Part shown: in pieces, positions 44,355 to 53,113 of the stretch | How positions within the stretch are numbered: the stretch's first letter is position 1 | Layout of the letters: every line of letters begins with the position of its first letter | DNA from: Bacteroides faecalis | Lineage (GTDB): Bacteria > Bacteroidota > Bacteroidia > Bacteroidales > Bacteroidaceae | Length of the DNA: 64,000 bases | NCBI RefSeq assembly: GCF_003865075.1 | Contig: NZ_BHWB01000016.1 | Coordinates: 1 to 64,000, forward strand | Reading direction: 5' to 3' | Position numbers and translations under genes: made by a program | The notes under the pieces: generated by a model | Seen by the model: only the letters and a program-made list of their open reading frames with translations | Databases searched by the model: none | Told to the model about the DNA's origin: nothing

Positions 44355-45356
44355 ATGAAAACATACATATACTACTTACTCATAGTAACATCAATACTCA
44401 CTATAGTCTCTTGTGAAAACGAGCTCCCTTTCGATTTCAATAATAATCCTCCGAAGTTAGTCATGAATGCACTGATAGACACGACTAATCCGGAAAACAT
44501 ACTTTATCTCAACTTTACAGGCAAAGAGTATGCCACTAATGTCCAAAACGCCACAGTAGAAGTGCGTATCAACGGACAACTGGCAGAAAGTTTACGCCCT
44601 CTCCCTATTGAACCGGAAGAAAATGAACAATGCCGCTTCAAGATAACAAGTAAATTTAATCCCGGAGATGTAGTACGTATTGACGCTTTAACTGATGATG
44701 GTAAATATCATGCCTGGTCAGAAGTCATTGTTCCGCAACCTCTCAAAGAAATTGAAAAGATTGATACTCTTAGTGTAGAGATATCCAAAAGTGGTTTCAC
44801 CTACGATCGTCTCCAATATAAAATAACTTTCAATGATCGTCCCAACGAGGATAATTACTATCGTATCCTTGTAGACCTTCAGATATCCATACCGGACTAT
44901 AACTTTGATACTGACGAAACTGTAATGAAAATCAAACATAGTTATGGATTCGAGGCACATGATGATATTGTATTAACAGACGGACATCCTTCTACAGGCG
45001 ACGATGATGATAACGGTATATTTGATAACATAGAAAATAAATATGGTGTATTCGACGATTCACGTTTCAAAAATAGCTCTTACACAATGACTGTCTACAA
45101 TAACATTAGAGCACCCAGATATTTACAATTACCCGTAAATATTGAAGTAGATGTCGTAATACATCTGCTAAGCATTACAGAAACAGAATATTACTACCTC
45201 AAAGCACTCAACTTACTGGAATCCGACTCTTACGACGAGACCATAAACGAACCCATCAGACTTCCAAGTAATGTCAATGGAGGCTTAGGAGTAATCGGAA
45301 TAAGTACTGAAACAAGCAAAACGATTCACTTCCCTGATTATTGGGCACGATATTAA
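44355..45356 (+). CDS. DUF4249 lipoprotein
   Basis: 333 residues. The lipobox is TIVSC (Cys 20). The remainder is a beta-sandwich-rich protein (PKLVMNALIDTTNPENILYL, VEVRINGQLAESL) with an acidic stretch GDDDDNGIFDNIE and matches DUF4249. Such proteins typically follow TonB receptors of this class and probably sit on the outer membrane as the receptor's partner. It begins 5 bases after the receptor stop, so it is in the same operon. Confidence 0.85.
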   Translation: MKTYIYYLLIVTSILTIVSCENELPFDFNNNPPKLVMNALIDTTNPENILYLNFTGKEYATNVQNATVEVRINGQLAESLRPLPIEPEENEQCRFKITSKFNPGDVVRIDALTDDGKYHAWSEVIVPQPLKEIEKIDTLSVEISKSGFTYDRLQYKITFNDRPNEDNYYRILVDLQISIPDYNFDTDETVMKIKHSYGFEAHDDIVLTDGHPSTGDDDDNGIFDNIENKYGVFDDSRFKNSSYTMTVYNNIRAPRYLQLPVNIEVDVVIHLLSITETEYYYLKALNLLESDSYDETINEPIRLPSNVNGGLGVIGISTETSKTIHFPDYWARY

Positions 45357-45386
45357 TATTATCTTTGCAGCCAAAAGCAAGGAATT

Positions 45387-45674
45387 ATGTTCATTATTAT
45401 AGGAATCATGCTGACAGGTATGCTCGTCGGCTACCTGTTACGTAGCAAACGGCTGACATGGATACACAAGATTATCACCTTTCTGATATGGCTGTTGCTC
45501 TTCCTACTCGGAATAGACGTAGGAGGCAACGAAGCCATCATGAAAGGATTACATACATTGGGGCTTGAAGCACTTATCATAACTTTGGCAGCAGTCATCG
45601 GTAGTACTTTGTTGGCATGGGGACTTTGGTACCTATTATATATAAGGAACAGAGATAAGGAGGAAAAAGCATGA
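45387..45674 (+). CDS. LysO-family exporter, N-terminal subunit
   Basis: 95 residues with three hydrophobic segments (MFIIIGIMLTGMLVGYLLRS, IITFLIWLLLFLLGIDVGGN, LIITLAAVIGSTLLAWGLWY). This equals the first part of the lysine exporter LysO (YbjE) family. The LGIDVG motif is typical. Its stop overlaps the next ATG by 4 bases, so the pair is translated together and should form one transporter. Acting on lysine here is inference. Confidence 0.8.
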   Translation: MFIIIGIMLTGMLVGYLLRSKRLTWIHKIITFLIWLLLFLLGIDVGGNEAIMKGLHTLGLEALIITLAAVIGSTLLAWGLWYLLYIRNRDKEEKA

Positions 45675-46279
45675 AAGGCAGTTTGGTCATTGTATCCTTT
45701 TTCATCGTAGGTACTCTTTGTGGTGTCTATCACCTCATTCCGTTCAATTTCTCCGATAGTAATCTCAGTTATTATGCTCTTTGCGGACTGATGTTTTGTG
45801 TAGGTATCAGTATTGGTAACGATCCGAAAACATTGAAAAGTTTCCGGTCATTGAATCCTCGCCTTGTTTTTCTGCCCATTATGACTATACTGGGAACTTT
45901 AGCCGGCTGTGCCGTTACAGGAGTTTTCATGAGTCAGCGTACTCCTTTAGATTGTATGGCTGTAGGAGCCGGATTTGGATACTATTCACTTTCCAGTATC
46001 TTTATTACCGAATACAAAGGAGCGGAGTTAGGAACCATCGCACTCCTTTCTAATATTATGCGTGAAATAATAGCCTTGTTAGGTGCACCTTTACTAGTGA
46101 GATACTTCGGTAAATTAGCTCCAATTTCTGTAGGCGGAGCCACCACCATGGATACAACACTTCCCATTATCACCCGCTATTCGGGACAGGAATTTGTCAT
46201 CATTTCCATCTTTCACGGTTTCATTGTAGACTTTAGTGTACCCTTTCTTGTTACATTCCTTTGCTCTGTATCATTTTGA
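45671..46279 (+). CDS. LysO-family exporter, C-terminal subunit
   Basis: 202 residues with about six hydrophobic segments. LMFCVGISIGND, DCMAVGAGFGYYSLSSIFIT and LLSNIMREIIALLGAPLLVR match the LysO/DUF340 family, with an invariant GFGYYSLSS. Translationally coupled to the N-terminal subunit. The 3' end stands 4 bases from the convergent rhamnosidase gene. Confidence 0.85.
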   Translation: MKGSLVIVSFFIVGTLCGVYHLIPFNFSDSNLSYYALCGLMFCVGISIGNDPKTLKSFRSLNPRLVFLPIMTILGTLAGCAVTGVFMSQRTPLDCMAVGAGFGYYSLSSIFITEYKGAELGTIALLSNIMREIIALLGAPLLVRYFGKLAPISVGGATTMDTTLPIITRYSGQEFVIISIFHGFIVDFSVPFLVTFLCSVSF

Positions 46280-46283
46280 ATAA

Positions 46284-48578
46284 TCAATTTATTAAGAAAG
46301 AATAGGTGCCCGAACCAATCTTTCCGACAGACAGATATGGTTCTCCCTTCACACGAGTAGCCTTTACCGGAGTTCCGTTCATCATAACTTTATATTTACC
46401 AGAAGGAAGCGGCAAATAAACCTCGGCATCCATATTAGCCGGAATAGAAACTTTTAGAGAATATTCTTCACTCTTATTTTTCGCAGCTATCTGAATATTT
46501 CCACGAATGGTTGGAACAGTTGCCTCCGCCCACTCCAATGAGCCCAACTGAGGTTTAATACGAACTGTCCCAAAACCAGGTGTTAATGGTTCTACCCCCA
46601 TTAGATGACGTGGAATGATATTGGCCGGAGCAGCTCCCCAAGCATGATTCCAATCCTGATTCGTCTTATATTTATTATCCCAGGCTTCCAAGGAGATAGT
46701 AGAACCGACACGAATCATATTATACCAACTTCGGTCATCTGTTTTTGTCAGCATTTGTAATGCATATTCCGCATCATTTGCTTTGTATAAAGCATCCATT
46801 AGGAATTGTGAACCGTAAACGCTGCACGCCATTCCCCTTGTGCGGATGAAATCAATTACTCCCTGTTCTTTTCCTTCCGGCACCAGACCGAAAGCTAGCG
46901 GAAACATATTGCCATGTAATGAAGCATGGTCTGTATCTGCCGAGAGCCCATCCGTAAAGTATCCTTTACTCGTATTAAAGAATGAACGGATAAATAACTT
47001 CTTGAAATTCTTTGCTTCCGAAATATACAAATCTGCGTCTTCCGACTTCTCCAGAACATCTGCTATCTGCCCCATCAATTTTAGAGCTTTATAATGATAG
47101 GCATTCGTTACCGCATTATAATCTGTGAAAACAAATCCGTCCGACTCTCCCATTACATCCCATAACTTACTGTCCGGCTTGGTATGAGGCCAATCCACAA
47201 TGTCTCTAATCTGCCCATTCATACGAATGGAAGAAATAAACTCCGGAGTTTGTAATCCGGTACTTGTACTTATCAGCCCATTCTTTTCACGAAGTAACAA
47301 CAGGAGTCGAGGTTTCAATTGTTCATAACTGACTTTCAGCGAACGGCTGTCTCCTGTATACAGATAATCCTGCCAAGCAATCAACACAGCCTGAAGAATC
47401 CATTCAGTAGGCCAAGTGGGATGCAGTAACAGATATTCGTGTGAACGACGAGCCATCGAATACTCCCGATCCACACCATAATGGCAAAGCTGATTAATCA
47501 ACGCATCTGCTTCATAAGGGATTCGTTCACGATCTCCATCCACATAGATTCCGGCAAATGAGGTTGCACGAATAGAATATTTACATAGTTTCCATACCTG
47601 ATTCAAAATATCATCAGAAGAACGGAAAGAAGAAGCCGTTTCGTCAAACGGATAGTGTACTACTTCACGAACGATAGAAACAGGTGATTGAGATTCATTG
47701 TATCCCTCAATCTCACAATACCGGAATGGTAATACTTCACCAACATATTCAGGAATCAACACTGCCGCCTTTCCAGTATTTCGACCATCCTTTTCTATTT
47801 TAATCCGATAAGTATGGGTTCCTTTCAGTAGTGCTAGCTGGCAACGTCGATAGCGGATGGTCGATTGTCCCGGATTACGCAGTACACGACCGTTTTCCAA
47901 ACATTCTCCCAAATGTATAGTTACCGAATCAGACTCGTTCACTGACGTAAATGTTAAAATCAATTGGGCGAAAGCATCGGTTCCAAAATCAACCAGACAT
48001 GCATTAGTTGAGAGATTTTTCACAGTAATCGGAGATTCCATTGTTTTTACCTGTGGATAGTAGGCTGTCGCATATTCAGATAAGCTGTCAGCAGTACGGA
48101 AAGCTTTTATTTCCGACCATTCGCTCTCTCCTTCTGTATCTGTCACAGTTTTCACCCGCCAGAAATAAGTCTTATCAGGTTTCAGAGCTTCGCCCCCATA
48201 TAAAACTGCAACCGACTGTCCGTTCTTTACTTCATCACTATCCCACACATTCCCCTTCCCAGAAGTTACATCCGACAAATTATCAGCAACAATCAGTCGA
48301 TAAGCAATTTGATGTGTATTCTGTGTTTCTCCCGGAACGATCCATGAAAAAGCAGGATACATTGAACGAATAGCAGCATATTGAAGGGATTCAATAGCAG
48401 CATCAAGTTTCCAAACCGGAAGGCTGGAAACATATCCATTGTTCCAGGTCCGGTCGGAGTGTTCTATCAAGTCGGTCATCAAGCCGGACGGTTTGTTATC
48501 AGCCATAGCCGATAATGATATAGAAAATACTCCCAAAGCTACTAGAGCCAACCGCTTCAGTAATCTATTTCTTTTCAT
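46284..48578 (-). CDS. Alpha-L-rhamnosidase-like protein (GH78 type)
   Basis: 764 residues from ATG 48578 (MKRNRLLKRLALVALG, a signal peptide cut after SAMA); the upstream GTG adds three residues. N-terminal beta domains precede an (alpha/alpha)6 barrel. The barrel has IYVDGDRERIPYEADALIN, matching the GH78 acid motif, and WNHAWGAAPANIIPRHLMGV, which carries the expected base region, then a C-terminal beta domain with GFGTVRIKPQ. It removes terminal rhamnose or a related sugar in the periplasm or at the surface. The gene stands alone without Sus partners, so the substrate cannot be guessed. Confidence 0.83.
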   Translation of the reverse strand: MKRNRLLKRLALVALGVFSISLSAMADNKPSGLMTDLIEHSDRTWNNGYVSSLPVWKLDAAIESLQYAAIRSMYPAFSWIVPGETQNTHQIAYRLIVADNLSDVTSGKGNVWDSDEVKNGQSVAVLYGGEALKPDKTYFWRVKTVTDTEGESEWSEIKAFRTADSLSEYATAYYPQVKTMESPITVKNLSTNACLVDFGTDAFAQLILTFTSVNESDSVTIHLGECLENGRVLRNPGQSTIRYRRCQLALLKGTHTYRIKIEKDGRNTGKAAVLIPEYVGEVLPFRYCEIEGYNESQSPVSIVREVVHYPFDETASSFRSSDDILNQVWKLCKYSIRATSFAGIYVDGDRERIPYEADALINQLCHYGVDREYSMARRSHEYLLLHPTWPTEWILQAVLIAWQDYLYTGDSRSLKVSYEQLKPRLLLLLREKNGLISTSTGLQTPEFISSIRMNGQIRDIVDWPHTKPDSKLWDVMGESDGFVFTDYNAVTNAYHYKALKLMGQIADVLEKSEDADLYISEAKNFKKLFIRSFFNTSKGYFTDGLSADTDHASLHGNMFPLAFGLVPEGKEQGVIDFIRTRGMACSVYGSQFLMDALYKANDAEYALQMLTKTDDRSWYNMIRVGSTISLEAWDNKYKTNQDWNHAWGAAPANIIPRHLMGVEPLTPGFGTVRIKPQLGSLEWAEATVPTIRGNIQIAAKNKSEEYSLKVSIPANMDAEVYLPLPSGKYKVMMNGTPVKATRVKGEPYLSVGKIGSGTYSFLIN

Positions 48579-48616
48579 GTAATCCACAGTATTATTAATA
48601 AGACGAAAACTTGTGT
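48579..48616. other. Short spacer upstream of rhamnosidase gene
   Basis: 38 bases between the rhamnosidase start and the stop of the Smr-domain gene upstream; the two may share one mRNA. Confidence 0.4.
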
Positions 48617-49681
48617 TTATTTAATAGTCACCATTGTAGCACCAAATCCATATTCCTGAAAAGAAGCATCCTGATAACGACAACTACTATATTTCCGCTT
48701 CAGTTCATCAAGCACTGCTTTCCGAAGTACTCCATCTCCTTTACCATGTATAAAGACTATCTTTTGCTCGCGCTTATTCTTATATGCCTCCATCACCTCA
48801 CGAAATTTATCCAGTTGATAATTCAATATTTCGCTGTTACTCATTCCTGTGATATCATCTAGCAAAGAATCGATATGAAGATCTATATCAATTATTCCAC
48901 TTTTTCCACCATGTCCCCGGTTTGGCTTTACGAGGGGTTGTGACTTAGGTTTATCAATAGATTTTTTTTGCAATAAAACCGTTTGAAGTTCTTCCGCCGA
49001 TACAAATACTTGCTTAGCTGGCATATCGTCTTTCACTATATCGTAAATTAACGCAGGTTCTTCAAAGAAATCGGAAGTGCCAAATGTATGTAACTTATAA
49101 AATTTCACAGTATCAATTCTCAATTCCACATTCACAGCAGGTTTGATTGCGGCAGGTTTGCCATCTTTAAAAGCAATAAACTGAACTGCTACATGTTCCA
49201 TTTCATTCAGTATATCTTTAGTAAATTCTTCCAGCAACAATTTTGTATTCGGTTCAATCAATCCATGCGAACGAGTTTTCCAGGCTGTCCCTTCCGCACT
49301 CATATACGTATAATACAAATAATAATTGCTATCATTTACCAGATAAGTCTCAAAGGGGGTAGTCATCATTGCCTTCGCATCTTCGGGCACATAAGCAAGA
49401 AATACATTTAATGTATCTCCGCCACGTACTTCTGGTTGCCTTTGTACCATAGGCATTTCTGGTTTCATAGGTTTCGCAGGTTCTTCATGTTTCGGGACCG
49501 ACGTACTTGGCTTGCGCTTCATGTTATAATCATCTGTTTCAATCACTACACACTCACGTATCGGCATTGGAATATCAAATCCGTCTGCATCTTCTACCAA
49601 AACGAAATCTTTACCCTGGAATCCTGTCACAACTCCACCACCTACTTCACTAAGAAAGCGTACTCTATCTCCTATTTTCAT
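48617..49681 (-). CDS. DUF2027/Smr-domain protein
   Basis: 354 residues from ATG 49681 (MKIGDRVRFLSEVGGGVVTG); the longer frame contains the -7 box. The N-terminal 60 residues form an SH3-like KOW-type barrel, residues about 105-270 a DUF2027 beta domain, and the C-terminal 90 a Smr domain (IDIDLHIDSLLDDITGMSNS, then VFIHGKGDGVLRKAVLDEL), the DLH and HGKG motifs of MutS2-like nucleases. Smr domains cut or bind branched DNA or RNA; the role here is unknown. Confidence 0.85.
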   Translation of the reverse strand: MKIGDRVRFLSEVGGGVVTGFQGKDFVLVEDADGFDIPMPIRECVVIETDDYNMKRKPSTSVPKHEEPAKPMKPEMPMVQRQPEVRGGDTLNVFLAYVPEDAKAMMTTPFETYLVNDSNYYLYYTYMSAEGTAWKTRSHGLIEPNTKLLLEEFTKDILNEMEHVAVQFIAFKDGKPAAIKPAVNVELRIDTVKFYKLHTFGTSDFFEEPALIYDIVKDDMPAKQVFVSAEELQTVLLQKKSIDKPKSQPLVKPNRGHGGKSGIIDIDLHIDSLLDDITGMSNSEILNYQLDKFREVMEAYKNKREQKIVFIHGKGDGVLRKAVLDELKRKYSSCRYQDASFQEYGFGATMVTIK

Positions 49682-49723
49682 CGTTATATATCTCCTATTA
49701 AAGTTCAAACTAATAATGAATAA

Positions 49724-49811
49724 CAAAGATAGAGCATTTCTATGAGAATCTACCGAAATCGATTCCAAAAACAAGAAATCCATTTTTATTTATTATTTTT
49801 CTCTAACTTTG
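49724..49811. promoter_or_regulatory. Divergent promoters of Smr-domain gene and HAD gene
   Basis: CAAAGATA (49724-49731) is TATCTTTG on the minus strand. TAACTTTG (49804-49811) is the plus-strand -7 box for the HAD gene. Confidence 0.6.
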
Positions 49812-49865
49812 CCCCATTAGTACAAACGTTTCCATTTGAGTAACTACCAAACAATAACAGAAACA

Positions 49866-50558
49866 ATGAAAAATTCTATCAAAGTGATTGCTTTCGATGC
49901 AGACGATACGTTATGGAGTAACGAACCCTTTTTCCAGGAAGTAGAAAAACAATATACAACTTTATTGAATCCTTATGGTACTTCACCGGAAATATCATCA
50001 GCCTTATTCCAAACTGAGATGAAGAATCTAAAGTACTTGGGATATGGTGCGAAAGCATTTACGATTTCAATGATTGAAACGGCACTACTTGTTAGCAAAC
50101 AAAGAATTCCAGCTTGTGACATTGAGAAAATTATTAATTTGGGCAAGTCATTATTAGAAATGCCAATTGAATTATTGCCGGAGGTCAAGAAAACACTTGA
50201 AGCTTTGAAAAAAAAAGGCAAATATAAGTTGGTAGTCGCAACAAAAGGAGATTTATTGGATCAGGAAAATAAGTTGGAACGTTCAGGATTATCTTCTTAC
50301 TTTGACCATATTGAAGTAATGTCTGATAAAACAGAAAAAGAATATCTTCGATTATTAAAGATTCTGCAAATGGATCCTTCTGAATTTGCCATGATTGGCA
50401 ACTCTCTTAAATCAGATATTCAGCCGGTATTATCTTTGGGAGGATACGGAGTTCATATTCCCTTCGAAGTGATGTGGAAACATGAAATCGTTGATACTTT
50501 TACACATGAACATCTGAAACAAGTGAAACGTTTCGATGAACTGTTATCCTTGTTTTGA
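49866..50558 (+). CDS. HAD-family hydrolase
   Basis: 230 residues from ATG 49866; the earlier TTG at 49836 is too near the promoter. FDADDTLWSNEPFFQEVEKQ has the DxD nucleophile pair, VVATKGD is motif 2, and MIGNSLKSDIQPVLSLGGYG carries the Mg-binding acids. Cytoplasmic phosphatase with a helical cap; substrate unknown. Single gene. Confidence 0.88.
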   Translation: MKNSIKVIAFDADDTLWSNEPFFQEVEKQYTTLLNPYGTSPEISSALFQTEMKNLKYLGYGAKAFTISMIETALLVSKQRIPACDIEKIINLGKSLLEMPIELLPEVKKTLEALKKKGKYKLVVATKGDLLDQENKLERSGLSSYFDHIEVMSDKTEKEYLRLLKILQMDPSEFAMIGNSLKSDIQPVLSLGGYGVHIPFEVMWKHEIVDTFTHEHLKQVKRFDELLSLF

Positions 50559-50645
50559 TAAACAAGCATTGATATGAGAAGTTGAAATCGTACATATAAT
50601 ACTGACTGAAAAGTGATTAAAAGCAACAGATTAAGGTCAAACGTA

Positions 50646-51419
50646 TTATAATAATTTCATTAATTCCGCAGCCCTACAAGCTTCTATCGAGTTACCAACA
50701 GAAAGTTTCTCCAGAATATTCTGCCGGTGCCGGTTTACAGTATTAACACTAATACAAAGGGAATTTGCTATTTCCTTGCTCGACAAACCTTTCCTGATAC
50801 AACGGAGTATCTCTTTTTCACGTTCGGATAATATATTCCGGTGTTCATCCGAAAGGAATAACGTTTCCACTTCACCACGTTCCATGTGAGTGATAGTTGC
50901 ATAGATTCCAGACTCGGGCCGTTGGTCAGCAGCCAGAGAGTAAAGACAAAAAATCAACCAAACATTTCCCGCAGGAGTATTCTCCATGATTTGCACCAAA
51001 TTATCCACAAACTGATATTCTCCCTTTTCATTCATCATCCGCAGTCTGCATCTTCCCCGATATTTCAACCGTTCTTCGGGGGATATCGAAAAGGTCTTCT
51101 GGAAGAATTTATACTCCAACAAACGTTTTTCGACCAAATCCTCCGGATGAATCCGCCGATAAATATAATCTTCGTCCATCGAGTCAATCATTTGCAAAGA
51201 TGCCTCCTCGAAAGTCAATCCCAGAAAATGTGCCCATGGATGAACAGCCACATAACTATTCCGATTGGAAAGATCTGAAATTACAGCACATCCACCATTA
51301 ATCGCTGTCAGTGAATGGATAAACAATTGATGTTGCTCCAACTTTTTATTATCCAACGTCTCATGAACGATCGAATGTGTGGCATATACCTCGTCTATTT
51401 CTTTTTGTAGTACATCCAT
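50646..51419 (-). CDS. LuxR-type transcriptional regulator with PAS-like sensor
   Basis: 257 residues. The N-terminal 170 residues look like a PAS fold (HSLTAINGGCAVISDLSNRN, then FLGLTFEEASLQMIDSMDED). The C-terminal 60 residues are a LuxR helix-turn-helix (LSEREKEILRCIRKGLSSKE, then IANSLCISVNTVNRHRQNIL). It is divergent from the DUF1349 gene and may control it; the signal is unknown. Both genes are single. Confidence 0.85.
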   Translation of the reverse strand: MDVLQKEIDEVYATHSIVHETLDNKKLEQHQLFIHSLTAINGGCAVISDLSNRNSYVAVHPWAHFLGLTFEEASLQMIDSMDEDYIYRRIHPEDLVEKRLLEYKFFQKTFSISPEERLKYRGRCRLRMMNEKGEYQFVDNLVQIMENTPAGNVWLIFCLYSLAADQRPESGIYATITHMERGEVETLFLSDEHRNILSEREKEILRCIRKGLSSKEIANSLCISVNTVNRHRQNILEKLSVGNSIEACRAAELMKLL

Positions 51420-51467
51420 CTCCTAAAATGGTTAATATTCAGTATTGTCACATCTAAATATATGACT

Positions 51468-51475
51468 TATCTTTG
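51468..51475 (+). promoter_or_regulatory. -7 box of DUF1349 gene
   Basis: TATCTTTG, 32 bases before the ATG at 51507. It is close to the LuxR-type gene start (51419), so the regulator could act here. Confidence 0.6.
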
Positions 51476-51506
51476 CCCCACAAAGATAAACAAATAAGAA
51501 ACGTAC

Positions 51507-52172
51507 ATGAAACATTTAAAACTCAAATTACTGTCAATTGCTTTATTGACAGCCACAACTTCGACTATGGCACAAAGTTTGGATAAAATGAATTGGCTGA
51601 ATGAGCCTCAACAATGGGAAATTAAAGATGGTAAAACATTGGTAATGGATGTTCCTGCAAAAACAGACTTCTGGAGAATTTCACATTATGGATTCACTGT
51701 TGATGACGGTCCTTTTTATTATGCTACCTATGGAGGAGAATTCGAAGCAAAAGTAAAAATCACCGGGAATTATGTGACTACCTTCGATCAAATGGGATTA
51801 ATGCTACGCATCGATCATGAGAACTGGATTAAAGCAGGCGTAGAATACGTAAACGGCAAACAGAATGTCAGCGCTGTAGTAACACATCACACCAGTGACT
51901 GGAGTGTAGTACAATTACCGGACGCTCCACGTTCTATTTGGATCAAAGCAGTCCGGAAGTTAGACGCAGTAGAAATCTTCTTTTCACGTGATGACAAAGA
52001 ATATATTATGATGCGTACCTGCTGGTTACAGGATAACTGTCCCGTAATGGTTGGTTTAATGGGTGCTTGCCCCGACGGAAAAGGATTTACTGCCACATTC
52101 GAAGAGTTCAAAGTAACTCAATTACCTGACCAACGGAGATTGGAATGGGCAAAAAGACAGCAGAATAAATAG
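51507..52172 (+). CDS. DUF1349 domain protein, exported
   Basis: 221 residues. Signal peptide MKHLKLKLLSIALLTATTST cut after MAQ. The body (WLNEPQQWEIKDGKTLVMDV, TDFWRISHYGFTVDDGPFYY, GLMLRIDHENWIKAGVEYVN) matches DUF1349, a concanavalin-like beta-sandwich related to sugar-binding and xylosidase-associated folds. It may bind or hydrolyse a glycan, but no catalytic proof is seen. A strong hairpin follows. Confidence 0.82.
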   Translation: MKHLKLKLLSIALLTATTSTMAQSLDKMNWLNEPQQWEIKDGKTLVMDVPAKTDFWRISHYGFTVDDGPFYYATYGGEFEAKVKITGNYVTTFDQMGLMLRIDHENWIKAGVEYVNGKQNVSAVVTHHTSDWSVVQLPDAPRSIWIKAVRKLDAVEIFFSRDDKEYIMMRTCWLQDNCPVMVGLMGACPDGKGFTATFEEFKVTQLPDQRRLEWAKRQQNK

Positions 52173-52194
52173 AAACTGATAGATCTTTTTAAAA

Positions 52195-52224
52195 AGGAAT
52201 TCCGGAATAATATCTGGAATTCCT
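52195..52224 (+). terminator. Terminator-like hairpin after DUF1349 gene
   Basis: AGGAATTCC (52195-52203) and GGAATTCCT (52216-52224) pair perfectly, with GA/TC continuing inside. Confidence 0.65.
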
Positions 52225-53113
52225 ATTATAGACAAAAAGTCCTTCACCTCTTCACAACCCTTTATTCATGGTCATTAGAGGGTGAAGGCTTCCCTTCACA
52301 TCTGCATTCACCTATTCACCGACCCCAATTCTGAAATTCCTCGATCCAACTATTCTTTATCATATTTCATAATAACCTTATCTCTCGTCCAATTCATTAA
52401 TAGATAAATTCTTCTCTATTAATCATAAACTTACTTTATCCCTATAGAGAAGTTTTTCTTGCTTAAAACAAATTTATAATTGGAAGCTTTGATTATACAA
52501 TTGCAAGTTTCAATTATATAAATGCAACTTGCAATTATAAAAACAAAACTTGCATTTATAGTTTAGTAAAGATCAAAAGAAAGTTTACTATTAGAGGAAA
52601 GAATGTTTATCTCTAATAGAAAGCAACTTTTCTATTAATACTTATATAAACAGATACTAATAAAATTCATTGAACAAAGAATATATTTACTGTTCACAAA
52701 ACAACATGAACCAATACATCATTAAGTGAAGGTTATCATGCATTCTCTTCCTTTCATTAATAAAGTATTGTGAAAGGTGAAGGACATACAAGTCTATTTT
52801 AGTATTTGGACTTATAATACCATACATAGTATTTATATATAAATAGATCATCACAATTAATTTATAATATGATAGTATTTGTCTAAAGGAACGAAGTGAA
52901 AAATCTCTTCTCTCTACACAGGTAAAGAATCGCTGCTTTACTACGCCTCACATGACAGATAGTATAAGCATTGACACTTATTGAATAATAGAAGCTAGAT
53001 AAGCATACCACCAATCAACCGGCAAATAAGTAAATGTTTAAAATTATATTATAATATACCTGTTTTTTTTATATCTTAGCGCCCATGTCTGAACAAACTT
53101 AAAATGTATCTAT
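52225..53113. repeat. Long AT-rich intergenic region with degenerate repeats
   Basis: About 890 bases without an ORF, far longer than other gaps here. At 52260-52320 and 52720-52790 GGTGAAGG/CCTTCACC elements recur on both strands. At 52480-52565 a 21-24-bp unit is repeated about four times: TTGGAAGCTTTGATTATACAA, then TTGCAAGTTTCAATTATATAA, then TGCAACTTGCAATTATAA, then AACTTGCATTTATA; ATTGCAAGTT and AACTTGCAAT make a 10-bp dyad. CTATTAATAG-like stretches flank them (52390-52440, 52575-52640). Close to the gene are TATCTTAG (53072-53079), a near -7 box, and ATGTCTGAACA (53085-53095). Confidence 0.6.
53085..53095 (+). promoter_or_regulatory. Possible GntR half-operator at GH92 gene
   Basis: ATGTCTGAACA shares ATGTnTGAACA with the dyad ATATGTATGAACATAT at 57185-57200 in the promoter of the mannose operon. 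It follows a near-consensus -7 box TATCTTAG (53072-53079). Confidence 0.35.

Noticed and set aside
45671..45674. Frameshift splitting one LysO gene
   Set aside because: The ATGA overlap and complete helices on each side fit two coupled genes better than an error, although the error remains possible.
52480..52565. CRISPR array in the AT-rich region
   Set aside because: The units are degenerate, partly inverted and have no distinct spacers.
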